DNA from: Avena insularis
Taxonomy: Eukaryota > Streptophyta > Magnoliopsida > Poales > Poaceae
Length of the DNA: 64,000 nt
Assembly: GCA_023614405.1 (NCBI GenBank)
Contig: CM042688.1
Coordinates: forward strand, 375,831,331-375,895,330
Direction: 5' to 3'
Position numbers and translations under genes: made by a program
Notes under the pieces: model-generated
The model's database searches: none
Seen by the model: the letters and a program-made list of their open reading frames with translations, nothing else
Told to the model about the DNA's origin: nothing
In this document: piece after piece, positions 46,189-58,971 of the stretch
How positions within the stretch are numbered: position 1 is the stretch's first letter
Layout of the letters: the number at the start of each line of letters is the position of its first letter

Positions 46189-48450
46189 AAAGTTACTTCA
46201 GGGGTATTATCATACCCTTGCACATCACATGACTTACAGGCTTCCACACCCTTTTAGTATCAATGAAGTTATAAGAAGCTTTCAGTGATTCAACATATCA
46301 TATAATCATAAATTTAAACTGATTAAGCACTTGAGTAATGATGATTCATGATCATTCTTTTTCTTGTATCTTTCTTTTTGCCTTGAGATTCTTTTGATAG
46401 CTGTTCTTTTATTTCTCTTCTCTTTTTCTCCTTTTCTCCCCTATTTTTTAGTACCGTCACTTGATCATGTTCACTACCTTTATGGCTTTTTAGAACTCGT
46501 GACTATAATATGCTCCCAAAATTATTCTTCTCATAATTTAATCAATACTTTTATTGGTGTGGAAGTCCCTAAAATCATGACAGTTGTTTAAGTATCATAA
46601 CACTCAACCTAGTTCAATCATCTAATATAATAATCATGAATAAAAAGATAACTTCAAATATCATAAAGTCTCGAAACTCAACGAATATAAATCTGCTCTT
46701 GAACAAAAGGGAGTTTGAAGTTGATGCAACGAATGCAATTCTAAAATTAATACCTAACATGCGTGCATGAAAGTAAACATGCTAAAACTATAAGATAGAT
46801 TACAAGGTCCTCACAGATCCCCCAAGCTTGGAATCAAGCCGGGTGGATCAAATAATCCCTTGCGATTATTCGATACCATGGCGTTCTTTATGGTGAGGTA
46901 GTTTTGTTGGAGACTGCCACACGAAGCTTCTTGTTTCTCTCTTTCAAGGCAGATATGCCACAAAGACACTTCTACGGATCTAAATGCAAGAGGAACATCC
47001 CGTTAGCAACCTTTCGCATCACATCATTAAGTTCCTTCTTGCCTTCAAGATCCAGGATATGCTTGCGCATGATCTCCCTGTGGAGGAGTTCTTCTTTCTG
47101 GTACTTCTCTATCTTGTGAAGATGATGTTCAATGTATGGAATGTGCACGCTGACGGGCACGTCTAGAAGGTTGAGCCCCTAATTCTTTTGTGGCTTCACG
47201 CTCATGAGCGCGTTCATTGTGATCTTCATTGTTATTGAAGTATGCACCGTAGTCTCCTGATAAGTTCCTTCATCGGGGCAGTTAGCTTTATTACGCTTCG
47301 GTGAGGAGTAGTTGATGGTGATGAACTTGAGAGACTCCATGCACCCCTTCGCATGAGGCTTCTTGGCTTCTTCCTCATCTTCAGGGTTCACCATACCCAG
47401 GTAATCCAGCTGCTTCCATCCCCTCTTCATTTGCTCCATGAAGGTATCGAATTCCTCTCCATCATCATCAGAGTCATAGGTGTACCGCTTGTTCTTTCAG
47501 GCTTAGGCCTTGAGCTTCATGATCATCAGCTTCAATGCAGGAGGTCTGGAAACTATCCCACGAAGGAGCCATGAGGTCTAGAGGCTTTCCTTTGCCTAAA
47601 ACTGGGTAGCACATCAAGTAGATTGGATCTGTTGATATGAGAGGGAAGAAGACCTCTAGGGAGGCTTATTAAGGGTTAGAAATAGGGAAAATTTGTACTG
47701 GAAGGAAAATGGTCGGCCAAGCAAAGAATCCCAACAAATATGGGAAGAAATAAGTGCAAAAGGAAGAAATCATGATTGTAACAACCACTTGGTATGGGTG
47801 GACGCCCATACGCCGCGCCCGTACCAGATCGTTTCCAAAAACCGGCGGAATAAGTTGCTAAATATTCAACCGACAAAGTGGTACGAGCGGGTCCCGCCCG
47901 TACTGCCCGTCCGTATAGACTTTTTACTGATTTTTTTTTGAAATCAAATAAAGAACGAACGAAGAGGCATAGAGTTGGTAACGACTAGCTGTACGGGCAA
48001 ACTCACCTGTACTATGCGGTTGTACCGATATGTGAAAATTGCGCCGAAGGTTACTGCCGCCTTAACGACCAGTGGTACCGGCAGAGCCGGCCATACCTCC
48101 CACCCGTACCGACCTTGCAAGACCGGCAGTGAGCTCATAAAAACAAAAGGAATACAAATATGCAAAGACAAATAGCAGATAATCATCCAGGACAAAGATA
48201 TTTTCAAGATTTCAAAGTGCTCATTGAGGGGAAATGAGTTTATTTGGGTATCTTCTCCTTCTTTTAATTCTTGTATCAACTTTTTATTCTCCCCTTTAAA
48301 CAAGGTTGGATGCAGAAAATCGCCAAAACCATTGCAAAGAGAAATCGCAAATTTCCTTTTAGGAATTGTACTTTTCGAAGGTATGCAGATACATGAAACT
48401 ACCCTAGGTGGATCAACCTCCTCAATGTCCATGGATGCCTCGTCATGTTC
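46189..48450 (-). other. Decayed 3' third of element B
   Basis: Integrase would be expected here but none of its motifs is visible. Two minus-strand frames at 47439-47179 and 47160-46972 read as one charged protein (LDYLGMVNPEDEEEAKKP, then HHLHKIEKYQKEELLHREI, coiled-coil-like) and may be the C-terminal part of an ATHILA-like ORF. A purine tract (cccccaagcttgg on the plus strand, 46819) recalls the one in element A. 47790-48130 is GC-rich with repeated cgcccgtac. No intact gene remains. Confidence 0.45.
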
Positions 48451-48489
48451 CTCTTTTCTTTGGAGAATCTATAAATCAAATTATTGCAA

Positions 48490-49804
48490 AAGTAAAGTCT
48501 AACGTATCATTCTTGGCTTAACGTTAGTCCTTTCAAGAATCTCTTTTAATCCAACACGATCATTATGCACTCTTACCTTAGAGTCAATAATATAAGATCT
48601 AAACTTGTCACAGGAGAAAACAATAGCAAAAAATTATTTTTCTGCCACAGGGTAATTCTTTTGGGTGCCATTTAAGGTGCGACTAGCATGATGAATGATA
48701 TTAAGATCATCACCATCATACTTGCAAAGAATTTCTCCCACAGATTCATGGCTAGCCTCATAGAATAGATCAAAATGTTTCATCCAATTAGGTGGTTTTA
48801 TAATAGGAGCTTTAAGAAGGGGTTGTTTTAATATATTGAAAGCGGTGAGATAGTTTTCATCAAATTAAAAAGAACGTCCTTTTCAAGAAGGTTAGTTAAT
48901 GGTCTAGAAGTTTTTGAGAAGTTCTTAATGAATCTTCTATAATTATACCTTTTACATCTCGAGGAGGGGGAAGCCTTTCTATTGATTCAATCTTTGCTTT
49001 ATCAACTTCTATACCCTTACCTTAGATTTTTGTGACCAAGCACTATACCTTATTGAACCATAAAATGACATTTTTCGCAATTCAAGACTAAGTTAGTGTC
49101 TTCACATCTCTGCAAAACTTTATGAAGGTTATGGAGACAATGATTAAAGGAAGTTCCATAAACAGAGAAGTCATCCATGAATACTTTCATAATACTTTCA
49201 ACATAATCGACAAATATAGCAGTCATACACCTTTGGAAGGTGGCAGGGGCATTGCAAAACTGAAAGGCATACGACGATAGGCGTACAAACCATAAGGACA
49301 AATACAGGTTGTTTTATGTTGGTCATCAGGGTGAACAATAATTTGAGAAAAACCAGAATAACTGTCTAAGTAGCAAAAATGAGAGTGCATAGCTAGCCTT
49401 TCTAAAGTTTGATCTATAAACAACAAAGGATAATGATCCTTTCAAGTTTCTTTATTAAGTTTTCTATAATCAATACACATCCTGTGACCAACAATGGTTC
49501 TAGTAGGTATCATCTCATTATGTTTATTTTCAACAACAGTAAATCCACCTTTCTTAGGAACACAATGAACATGACTTACCCATTCACATTCTTCCACATG
49601 AAAGATGATCCATGCATCTAACAAACGCATTATTTCCTTCATTCCCTCTTCTTTCATGTGAGGTTTGAGTCGCCTCTGAAAGTCTGCAACCCGCTGGGCT
49701 CCTTCTTCCATAAATATTCTTTGTGTGGATATCAAGGGACTAATCCCCTTCAAGTCACTCATCGAATAACCAAGACCATTTCGATGCATCCGGAGAACCA
49801 TCAT
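48490..49804 (-). pseudogene. Reverse transcriptase and RNase H of element B, broken
   Basis: Read from 49804 leftward: the RT N-terminus (FHVEECEWVSHVHCVPKKGG, CIDYRKLNKET), a TGA at 49442 in place of Arg, then DQTLERLAMHSHFCYLDSYS and GLYAYRRMPF. A frameshift near 49265 leads to FCNAPATFQRCM and the catalytic motif VFMDDFSVYG. RT connection and RNase H follow (YRRFIKNFSKTSRPL, FDLFYEASHESVGEILC, DSKVRVHNDRV), again with breaks. This is the normal Gypsy order. The stop at 49442 fits a C-to-T change at a CpG. Confidence 0.8.
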
Positions 49805-49816
49805 TAAATTTTCCTC

Positions 49817-50425
49817 CTATTTTTCTGCAAGGTTAGAACTTATAATAACAAGGAAACTTTTAGTTTCATCAAGAAACCTATATTTTAATTCCTTGGGTAC
49901 AGTTTTGAGAGTAGGAGGTGGACGTGCCTCATCTCCTTTTCTTATAGGTTCTTCATATTTTTGATTCATCTCGGGGTCCACCTCAGGTGTGGAGTCAAGA
50001 TAATCGTCCATTTCCAATTTTTCTACGTCTTGAAAAATATTATTATTATTGACTAAACGTCTTGCTAAATCATCATCAGGCGTCTCAATGACTACTTAAG
50101 CTAGATTAACAATATTACCTTCCTCTTCTTGTTCATACTCATAGTCGTCTATAACTATGACAGCTGGCTTATGGTCAATTTTATAGAAGTGAAAGTTCAT
50201 TTTAGCTTCACCAAACATGAGAGATACAATTTTTCTCTTGCAATCAGTGTCTGCTCCTACAGTGTTTAAGAAGGTTCTTCCGAAGATAATGGTACAATAA
50301 ACATCAGTAGGCATATCAATAAGCACAAAATCAATGGGATATTTATATAGTCCAACATAGATTGGAACAACTCTAATTATTCCCATAGGAACTCTGAGTG
50401 TCTTACCTACACGCATTATAGTCAT
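49817..50425 (-). pseudogene. Protease region of element B, broken
   Basis: The frame 50425-50096 reads IFGRTFLNTVGADTDCKR, the second retropepsin loop (compare GRPFLNPVGAVI in element A). The D-x-G-A catalytic loop would lie just upstream, where the frame is lost. The frame 50017-49817 is the acidic linker before RT. Remnants of one polyprotein. Confidence 0.6.
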
Positions 50426-50499
50426 GTTGATCTTCGAGTTGTTGGGCCATCATTTCTTTTCTTGCTGTCCTTGGAAAAGGAAGGGGTTCAACATATGGG

Positions 50500-51330
50500 G
50501 GTATCTCCCCTAATGGCTCAACGTGAGACACGGTTATTGGATCATCTTCTTCAGCTGGCTCGGGTGGAGGAGTATAATGAAGCCAATCTTTCTTAGGGGC
50601 TTTAATATGTTCTGCAAAAGACTGAAGGATTTGTAGAATAATATCATCATCAAGTTGAAGTTCATCAGCAATTTATTTTACTTCACCGGATTCTTTATAA
50701 GCATTGAGACAATCATATTCAATTTCTATACCTCCTTCGCTGCTTAAATCAAATCCCCATGTTTCTCTATTACAACGAATTTGTTCTAGAAGTTCCCAAG
50801 CTTTAGTTATAGTTAGCTCCATAAAGGAGCCTCCGAAATTTGTGTCAAGTTCATGTTTAATTTCTTGATTAAGTCCCCCATAGAAAATATGTAAAACATA
50901 CCATTCAGGTAAATCATGATGGGGACATTTATTAAGAAGGGACTTATACCTTTTGAAGGCCCTTACCAAGCCTTCACCTGGGCGGTTCTTGAAGTTTGTG
51001 ATTGCCCTTCTTACTTCAGCTGTTTTTACCTTGGGAAATAATCAAAATGCAAATTCTCTTTTAAGTTTTTCCTATGTATCTATTTTCTCTATAGGGCAAA
51101 TTCTATACCAAGCTAAAGTAGTATTGGTTAGAGATCGGCTAAACAATTTAAGTTTCAATTCATCATAGGAATAGCCCCTCAATTTAAGTGTCCAACATAA
51201 CTCGGTAAAATGCACTAAATGAGTGTAAGGATCCTCATCGGGATCATCTCCTGTAAAAGTTTTCTATTTAATAATATCAATAAAGCGATGGTTAACCTCG
51301 TATTCTGGTTCACTCCCACTCGGGAATTAT
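50500..51330 (-). pseudogene. Gag of element B, broken
   Basis: The frame 50969-50673 contains FKRYKSLLNKCPHHDLPEW, FYGGLNQEIKHELD and AWELLEQI, the usual C-terminal part of Gypsy gag. Upstream sequence to about 51330 reads as more gag in other frames with several stops. Further downstream, 50672-50430 is a Pro/Glu-rich linker. Not translatable as one protein. Confidence 0.65.
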
Positions 51331-51486
51331 TTGACGAGTCCTCTATTGAACTTCCCGAGGTGTTGAGTTGCATCGATCTGATTCATCAGTCTGAGTGCAG
51401 TCATGGTACTTACCTGAAACTAGTAAACAGCTTTAGTAAAACAATTAGTAGAATAAGTAACTAAGGACAAAGACCAAAAGCACTTA

Positions 51487-51507
51487 GCTCCCTAGCAACG
51501 ACACCCA
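51487..51507 (-). other. Primer binding site of element B, tRNA-Asp type
   Basis: The minus strand reads TGGGTGTCGTTGCTAGGGAG, a diverged match to TGGCGCCGTTGCCGGGGA. It lies 9 bases inside the 5' LTR edge at 51517. Confidence 0.7.
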
Positions 51508-51516
51508 AAAATAGCT

Positions 51517-52943
51517 TGATGGCTGCAAGTGCACAGATCAATTGTAGCTAGTTTCAAAATAAGAGTATTGTACCCACAGAGAGCTATTTGGTTAAGGTCT
51601 TTATGCCCCTTGACACTTTCCACCAAAGAATACTTGTAAGCTGCCTTTGATCTCAAGTAAAGGGTGTTTGAAAGGTTTTGATTGAGTGCAAAAAAGTAAT
51701 TAAAACAAGCAAAAAGGTTGTGTGAAAACGTGGTTGAACTCAATAGGGCTAAAACATTCTCGGGGATGTAGGATACACCACTAGCATGATATTATTATTA
51801 TTAATTAAGATAACATACTTCTTGTGTCATGATATGTGTGGAGAGAGCTCCATAATAATATGTTCACTACAAGCCTCGTATGAAGCCACTTTTTTGAGCC
51901 AAGAGTGAGGTCACCTCTAAATAACCACTGTGATGTCTGAGAGCAATCACCCATACAAACCACCACAATTAAGGGTCTCCACATGGATATCGTAATTAGC
52001 TTAGGGAGTCCCTCTGTATCCTCCTTTGGCCGTGTAGGTTGCTAGTCGGTGGCAATTGTCACGAAGTTCTCCAGGAACACTTCCAAAAATATCCAAAGGA
52101 TTTCTCCGTCACTTTAGTCCTGAAGGAAAATGATGTGTGGCCGACTACACATACCATCTAAAGAGAAAGATCAAACACAAATCATAAATCTATCATAGAC
52201 CGGCCAGTCATATGGACACCAGAATAGATCATCTTTATTTCAATTCATAATAGTGCTAGGGTTTCTCCATATCCCCAAGAACAAAGGAACTACTCACACA
52301 TGGAAGCAATCAACGACATCATCATAATCAAATGGATGGATAAATGTACGGGGATAAATCTAGTGCAAACCACAATTGAATCTAGAATTCCAATAAGATC
52401 TAATAGATGAGAGATGGGGGTAGTGATGGCGATTGAGATGCAACTATTGATGATGAATGGTATGATGTGATGTCCTCCAATGATCCGTGAGGCAACAGGG
52501 ATTTTCCCTTCTCCAAGTTCCTCCTTCAGATCCCTTTCTGATGTGGTTTTTTGTAGTTTTGGTGGCTGTGAATGTCAGATCTCTCTACCGTCTTTAACAG
52601 GATAAAGTATTTGACGAGGAGGATGTGATGCCATGTGGTATGGGCGGATGGTACGGGCGGGCTGTGCCCGTACCACTGGTCGTTATCACGGCAGATGCTT
52701 CCTTCTCGTTTGGTATTCTCCCAGGTGCGAAGGTAAATTAATAAAATGACTATTATCACTTAAAAATTATCATATTATAACATAATATGATATTTCCAAT
52801 TGATATATTCATAAAAGACTCAGTGATGCGGGATCCTATTGAAACCAGGATAAATGGTGCATGGAAACACAGTGAAATACCAAAATCCCTATTCTATTTA
52901 TGCAGAAACAAAAGGTAAATATGCTTCAATTTTGGACTCATCG
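51517..52943 (-). repeat. 5' LTR of element B
   Basis: 1427 bp, tgatggctgcaagtgcacag ... ttttggactcatcg (the expected final CA mutated to CG). It aligns with 11222-12639 throughout. The primer site on its left shows that it is the 5' copy of a minus-strand element. Confidence 0.9.
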
Positions 52944-52948
52944 AAGTG
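52944..52948. repeat. Target-site duplication (right) of element B
   Basis: aagtg, identical to 11217-11221. Confidence 0.9.
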
Positions 52949-53609
52949 GATGAATAACAAGCACCCAATGGTGATCTTAAGTGGTAAGTGTTCCTCTTTA
53001 TGAAACACTTCAGCAGCATGGTATAAAGATTTGGCTTGTAGAAGTTCATATTTTACTTATGTGGATAGTAGGACATGTACTTCAACTTGACTAATTATGA
53101 TGACTACCATTTTTCTTAATCAGACCAATGCCCTTCAATGGGACCTTCAATGTCATATTTTTTCGGAAAACTCTGCACAAACTATGCAGATGGCACATCA
53201 CAAATAAGTATACCGTGCATATTGCACTACTATACAAACGTTTCCCCACCTTTGAGGCTAAATTTCAGGCAATACTAAATTGGCCTCTCATGCCATCAGA
53301 ATTTGAAGATGCTTGGCAAGAACTCATTGACAAGTACAATCTCCAAGAAAACACCATGATGAACAGGATCTATGAAGACAGTCATGAATGGATATCATCA
53401 TTCTTCAAGAACATTTTCTGCGCAAGGATGACATCAACTCAGCGAAGCGAGAACATGAATTTGGTTCTTCATAGAGGGTATGTGAATGCGGATAAAAACC
53501 TACACTGCTTTGCTGAGCAGGTGAACAACTGCATATTTACCAGACATCAGGTGGAAAATGCACAGAACGTGGCTTCAACGGTAAGTTCAAACCAATCATA
53601 CATTTTCAT

Positions 53610-53930
53610 AGCAGTCCCACTTACATGTGTAAAATAGTACCATCTACATTTTAATAGTAGTACCACCTACTTTCTCTTAGCAATACCAGCTACCTACTCA
53701 TAGAATTACCACTTACATTCTCATAGCAGTACTAGCTACCTGCTCATAGCAGTACCACCTACCTTCTCATAGCAGTACCACCTGCACATGCTCATAGCAG
53801 TACCACCGACCTTCTCATGGTAGTATCAGCTACATGATCATAGAAGTACTACCTACATGCTCATAGCAGTACCACTAAAATGCTGATAGAAGTACCACCT
53901 ACATGCTTATAGCAGTACCAACTACAATAC
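53610..53930 (+). repeat. Minisatellite, ~28-bp units
   Basis: About eleven imperfect copies of ctcatagcagtaccacctac plus a few bases. It lies in the presumed last intron of the FAR1-like gene. Confidence 0.75.
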
Positions 53931-54066
53931 TTACTATGTGTTGTATACACATTGTAGGATGAAGTAAACACTAGAACTCATTATGGTTTTGAGAATAATT
54001 TTAGTGACCACTATACAAAGGATGTGTTTAGTGAGTTTAAACAAAGCTAAAAAAGAGAACCATGTT

Positions 54067-57000
54067 TGTCAGGCCCCTAGATTAATCCTTCGAGAATCCC
54101 TGTTATGCACACCACCATGATCCCATGATCAGTCAGTCGTGGCACATAACCGAAAAGTATCAAAGTAAACATCCAATACTTAATTGGATACAAGTCATAC
54201 CTTAATGCCATTATGGCTACATCGAACAACATCAGCGGAAAATTCATCAAGCGCAGAGCCTGAGCCATGACCTAACCTACAGGCAACTGACTGGGAGAAT
54301 GTTCTAGATCGCATAGTCATCGATGTCACCTTCTTCTTCACCTTACTTCTCAAATCTAACCAAGTTAATAGCCAGGGACAATGCTAGTGAGTACTTTGAA
54401 TGTACTTGCAAACCACCTTAAGAGAATAGTAATAACAAGAGGATATGCAGTATGGATGTGGTAGTAGGAGGGCTCCAAGAGAGGTTCTTTTCTCAAATAG
54501 TTTCTCTTGTAGATATAGCATCTACATATCTTTGTTGAAAACATTTCGGAAACCTTTTTTAAAAGTTTTGGAAAACACTAGGATTGAGTCACCCATTTAT
54601 TTCTCCTTCCGGTCATCTCATGACCAAACTCCTTTCATTCATCTCCAACCATCCCATGGTCAAAACATTTCAAAAGCCTTTACTTTTCCGACGTCCTTTC
54701 TAAAAACAAAACCAGCACCGCTGTACAGCAACCTTCCCAACCGTCCATGACCATGGACATAGATATTCGAATAGATTTACACTCTGTAGAGGTTGTACAC
54801 TTTACCTACACCATCCAGGTACACTACCCTGATCACCTACAGATCGTGGGTTGAGTAACCGATCAAGACTCTCCAGATGCCACTCTAGTATAGGCCCTAC
54901 CCTATGAGTTGTTCCCCTCAACACCGGGATGTCTGGGCCAAGGACCAAATGGAGCGCAATCCGACTCCTCGAGGGTAGGCAATTTCAATGAGAGGCTCAT
55001 AGTATCGCCCGGCTACTCCCTAGGGCATTTCTCAATTCCTCCAGGTGACTGTCTAACAGTTGAACCTTTCTATAAAGGAACCCCAGCATTAGAGGGAGAT
55101 GATCCCTTAGAAGTAGTTGTGAGAATTCCTACACCAAAGTAGCAAACTTCAAGTCCAGCCCCGTCCCATTCCAGAGTAATGTGGTTGCACGAGTTAATTG
55201 TTTTGGCAAAACTGCAAAGAAACAGGTGCGTTTTCATAAACCTTTTTCCTCCGTCTTTCCTTTAGCATTTTGTAAAAAAAACCTTTTTCCTTTCTCACTT
55301 CTCTTGGTAGTTCATAGCTCACCAAGGTTTTATCATAAAACATTTTGTAAAACTTTTTCAGGGTCTTCCCATCCTATAGTTTTGCTTTAGCTAAAACGGG
55401 GTCTTCAAAGTGGTATGGTGTTATATACCATCTACCATACTAGGGACAAGTAGGTGTTATCAAAAGGGGTAGTACTTAGCAGTACAGATGGTATTGGTTG
55501 GAGGAGCCAAGCCACTACTAGGTATAATTCATCATATAGTAAAACAATGCAGTTTCTCATAAAAAGGTAGGTAAAACATGCATAAGTAAAAACAGTAGGA
55601 CAAGGCTTATGAGCAAGAAGGTGGCTTGCCTGAGATCAGCAATCTAGCAATATATGTCCCTGGACTTCTTCTTAGAATACCATAATAGTTCAATAATAAC
55701 CATTTCTTTGGGTCTCCCATATAATCGCAACTATCATCGTCAAAGATAGCACATGCAAACAAACAAAGCCACAATCAACACAAGGCATACCATCTCCAAT
55801 ACAATACATCAAACCAACATACAACACATTATTCACTTCAGTAGGTTTTGATAGATTGAGAGTATAGCAATTGTAGATAATATAATTGCCTTTGTGGATT
55901 TTCCTTTATGATTTAAATTATCAAATACCACCTAATGAAGGGGTTTTGACTAAGCCTTGGGTCTTTATGATATCAATGTACAAAAACGATATCAACAGGT
56001 AGGTATTGAAATAACAAGACCAACAAAACTGGTTTCATGATTTTATCACTTTTCTCTAATTAGTTATGATTATTCTAGTGAAAATAACCCTTGTTTAGGT
56101 GAAAATTTTACTAGAAAAGATCTAGAACCCAAATAAATTTGTTCTCAGAGGATATTGTATATATTTGGGTTTGTAATATTTTAGAGTTGGAAACACCTCA
56201 AAATAATTACCAGAATGCTGTTGGGAAAATCCCAAACTCAATTTTGTACTCAACTTGTGTTTTTAACCAGATTTATTTTATAGGTTCAAACAGTATGAGG
56301 CAAAGAACAATGGATGGACATTATAAATACCTTCCAGTAGAAATTGGAATCACTATTTTTGGCGTAGCTAAGCTTTTGAGTTGATTTATCTAGTGATAAT
56401 ACCACATACACATGTATTTAATTCATTAAAATTCAAAAGAGGCTTAGTAAATAGTGATCTCCTAGATTTTGATTGGTACTGATGTACCACACCACAGGGA
56501 GTTGGAATCAACTCAAAACATGTTGTAGTTTGGCCTAGGGAAAATCCTAAATACAGATCTGAGGCATTTTTGTTACATGAGAACCAAGGCTCCTCCTGAC
56601 ATGAGATCAATGCAAATAGATAGTTACTTTCAAAGGGTACCAGATGAAATTTGTTTCACTCCATTTGGATCTAAGAAAAACCCTAGGGAATTTATTTACT
56701 GGAAAGGACTTTAATTGGTAGATAAATTCTTAGAATTTATACAAATAATAATTTTCCAAAATTTTCATACTGCATGTTAGGGAAAACATTAGAGAACATA
56801 CAAATATTTATATATTGTTACTTTCATGTACTTTTCATTTTTCTTTGGATTAAAACCTAGCAGCCTATTTTGGACAAAATAAAACTATATATGGAAAAAG
56901 CAAAAGGGAGAGGAGCTCACGGGCCAGAAGCTAGGAGAAAGTTGCGCCGCAGCACTGGCCGGCCCTCTCCTGCGTTGTGGCTCGCGTGGGAGGCCACTCT

Positions 57001-58971
57001 TGAACTCGCACGACGGGGCCCTTCCATCAGTGACGGCGAGCGGATGAAGGGGTATGGGGGCAGCGAGAGCCGTCCGATTAGACTAAGATCAATGGCTCCA
57101 GGCCTTCATCCTCCTAGCAAGAGGGCACCAGGGGCAGAAACCCTTGGGGCGGCACCGACGATTGTAGAAGCTTACCTAGGGAGATCCTCCTGTGGTGGTG
57201 AGGTGATGAGGTGGCAAGGCAGGTGGAGGCGGGTTAGGATATGGGCGGGAACGACGGTTTTGAGGAAGATCTGAGGTGGCGCACATGAGCCTGCATGGTT
57301 GCTTTGCGGAGTTCGATGGGGGATACCTTCTGGGAATCTACATGTCAAAAGGGAGGCCAATATTAGCTAGGGCTCATCAAGGGGACTGGGCCAAAGAAAT
57401 AATGGAAGAAAATAGGTATTGTAGCTCTTGTACGACCCTCCCCTTCATCGCAGCTCCATGGGAGAGCGCTTCGTATTCTTGAGCATGGGGAGCAAGGGAA
57501 ACTGGAATGGGGACCTGGGGTGCCTCAGAGATGGTTTGGGGTGAAATGAGTGAGGAGCTGGGGGCTGAGCATCCCCTGTCTCTTTTATTCGAGGAGAGAT
57601 GGTCCATGGTCGAGTAGGTTTAGGAGGAGCTTGGAGGGAGGGAGGCGGCTAGGGATTGGGATATATGGGCGGTGGAGATGTCCAGTGTCATGGCAGGTGA
57701 GCAGAGAGGAGTGATGACTGCTACTAAGCAAGCTTTTAAAAGACATGGCATGGCATGGTTGTTTATCTCTCTCTCTCCACTTCCATACAAGCACAAAAGA
57801 CAAAGGGAGTAGGGTCGGGGTACTGCTACAATGTGTGTCGACCAGGGATGCGTTTGGTGGCTGTGGAGAAGTATGGTGCAAGCTTTGAATGGGGTTTGGA
57901 GGTGGTTTAGATAATTGTTTAGAAGAAATTAAAATTCTGCCATATTGATGATCATGAAGCAATCTCTCAATTTTTGATCTTGAAGAGATGAGGGGATCAT
58001 GCTGGTAGATGGGTAAGGTTAAGGTGCATCTCCAAGAATTATCTGGGATTTTTCAGAGGTGGGTAACCCCTTTTATTATTAAGTTTTCATAAAGTGTTGA
58101 AGTGATATAATTGATTTGTTTCAAAATATTTGAATTGAACAAGTTGGGTTTTGCATTGAAAAGGTCACAAACATTAATTCACACATTGGAGAATTTTCCA
58201 TTATTTATTGAAGAGTAAAACTATTTAAAACATTTATTATTCAATTTCTGTCATTTAAGAAAATAGGCAAACAGAATTATTAACACTCCTCAAAAATATT
58301 TATTTTTGAAGCGGGAAGATAGATATGATGTATAGGCCTCAATTGAGCCTTAAGTTTGAGGAGTGATGGGGAGAATTAGAAACTTTCCTTTATAGGGAGA
58401 GTTTTTGAGTTTTTGTAAATGAAAGGAATTAAATACCTTTTGTGGCAAAAGAATTATGGATACTTTTGATAAAAAAATTATATACAAGGTAGATGATGTC
58501 AACATTCTGTATCAGTCATTTTCAACCTTGATTTTTTAAATTTAAGCTTGCTTTTGAAGGAGAACATGGGAATAAGGATCTTAGGCCTTATTATTTTTAT
58601 ACATTCAAAACTTTGTTGGATCTTGGATCTTAGAGCTTACCTTGGGTCATGGGCTATACGGATGGATAGACCAAGTGATGTAGATCACCATGGTACAGAA
58701 GGTTGAGGTTGATCATGATTGAGCTCTCCAAGAACTTATGCTAAAAATAGAATAAAATAAGGGTGCCAAAACAGATTATCAAATAGCCTTCTAAACCATT
58801 TGGGTTTTAGAAGCACAAGGATCCAATTGGAGTAAGTGAAGTAGGGATTGATATACCTTTACGAGTAGAACACACTCATGCAAGGAGTTGGTCCAAATAA
58901 GGTAGTATGGAGAAGTGACCTTCTGCCAAATTAGGCATGTTGATAATATTTGTAGGAGTTATTATTTCTTG
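54067..58971 (-). repeat. LTR of the LARD family, opposite orientation, truncated by a later insertion
   Basis: The plus strand begins tgtcaggcccctagattaatc, the complement of the LARD LTR end. Matching segments follow in reverse order to about 58971, corresponding to LTR positions 37575 back to about 32693: for example the gcaactgac block, the 'gaccaagtgatgtag' block, and the 'ttggtcca' block near 58890. No primer site or body adjoins the inner end at 54067, so this edge is the outer 3' end; whether it is a solo LTR cannot be told because the rest lies beyond the next insertion. Candidate left target duplication: atgtt (54062-54066). Confidence 0.75.

Larger units (their letters stand above)
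11222..52943 (-). mobile_element. Athila-like Gypsy retrotransposon B, interrupted by a CACTA element
   Basis: Two LTRs of about 1.42 kb in the same orientation bound the element, with the duplication aagtg outside. Minus-strand order is 5' LTR (52943-51517), tRNA-Asp-type primer site, gag, protease, RT, RNase H, a decayed region, then the 3' LTR (12639-11222). The 33.4-kb CACTA element occupies 12775-46188, so the element's own length is about 8.3 kb. Over the first ~240 bp the LTRs differ at roughly 7 per cent by eye, suggesting an old insertion. No reading frame of the polyprotein is intact. Confidence 0.9.
52944..54048 (+). pseudogene. FAR1/FHY3-like (MULE-type) transposase gene, 3' part
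   Basis: The frame resumes after the target duplication with KWMNNKHPMVILSG, matching the segment that follows 'FQTFLK' in this family, and reaches a gtaagt donor near 52983. After an aatcag acceptor (about 53125) the transposase continues: the second catalytic Asp is expected in the D-Q at this junction, then LHKLCRWHITNKY, PLMPSEFEDAWQELIDKYNL, HEWISSFFKNIFCARMTSTQ and RSENMN, whose E is the likely third catalytic acid. A frameshift lies shortly after the acceptor. The block ends at gtaagt (53580). A possible last exon lies at about 53958-54048. The 3' end is cut by an LTR at 54067. Confidence 0.75.

Noticed and set aside
12772..46191. Perfect 3-bp target duplication for the CACTA element
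   Set aside because: The flanking triplets are gaa and aaa. One mismatch remains, so I report it only as near-matching.
57570..57962. 125-codon minus-strand frame at 57585-57962 as a coding gene
   Set aside because: It is the complement of the LARD LTR part that also occurs at 28.9 and 33.8 kb, a proline/serine-rich chance frame.
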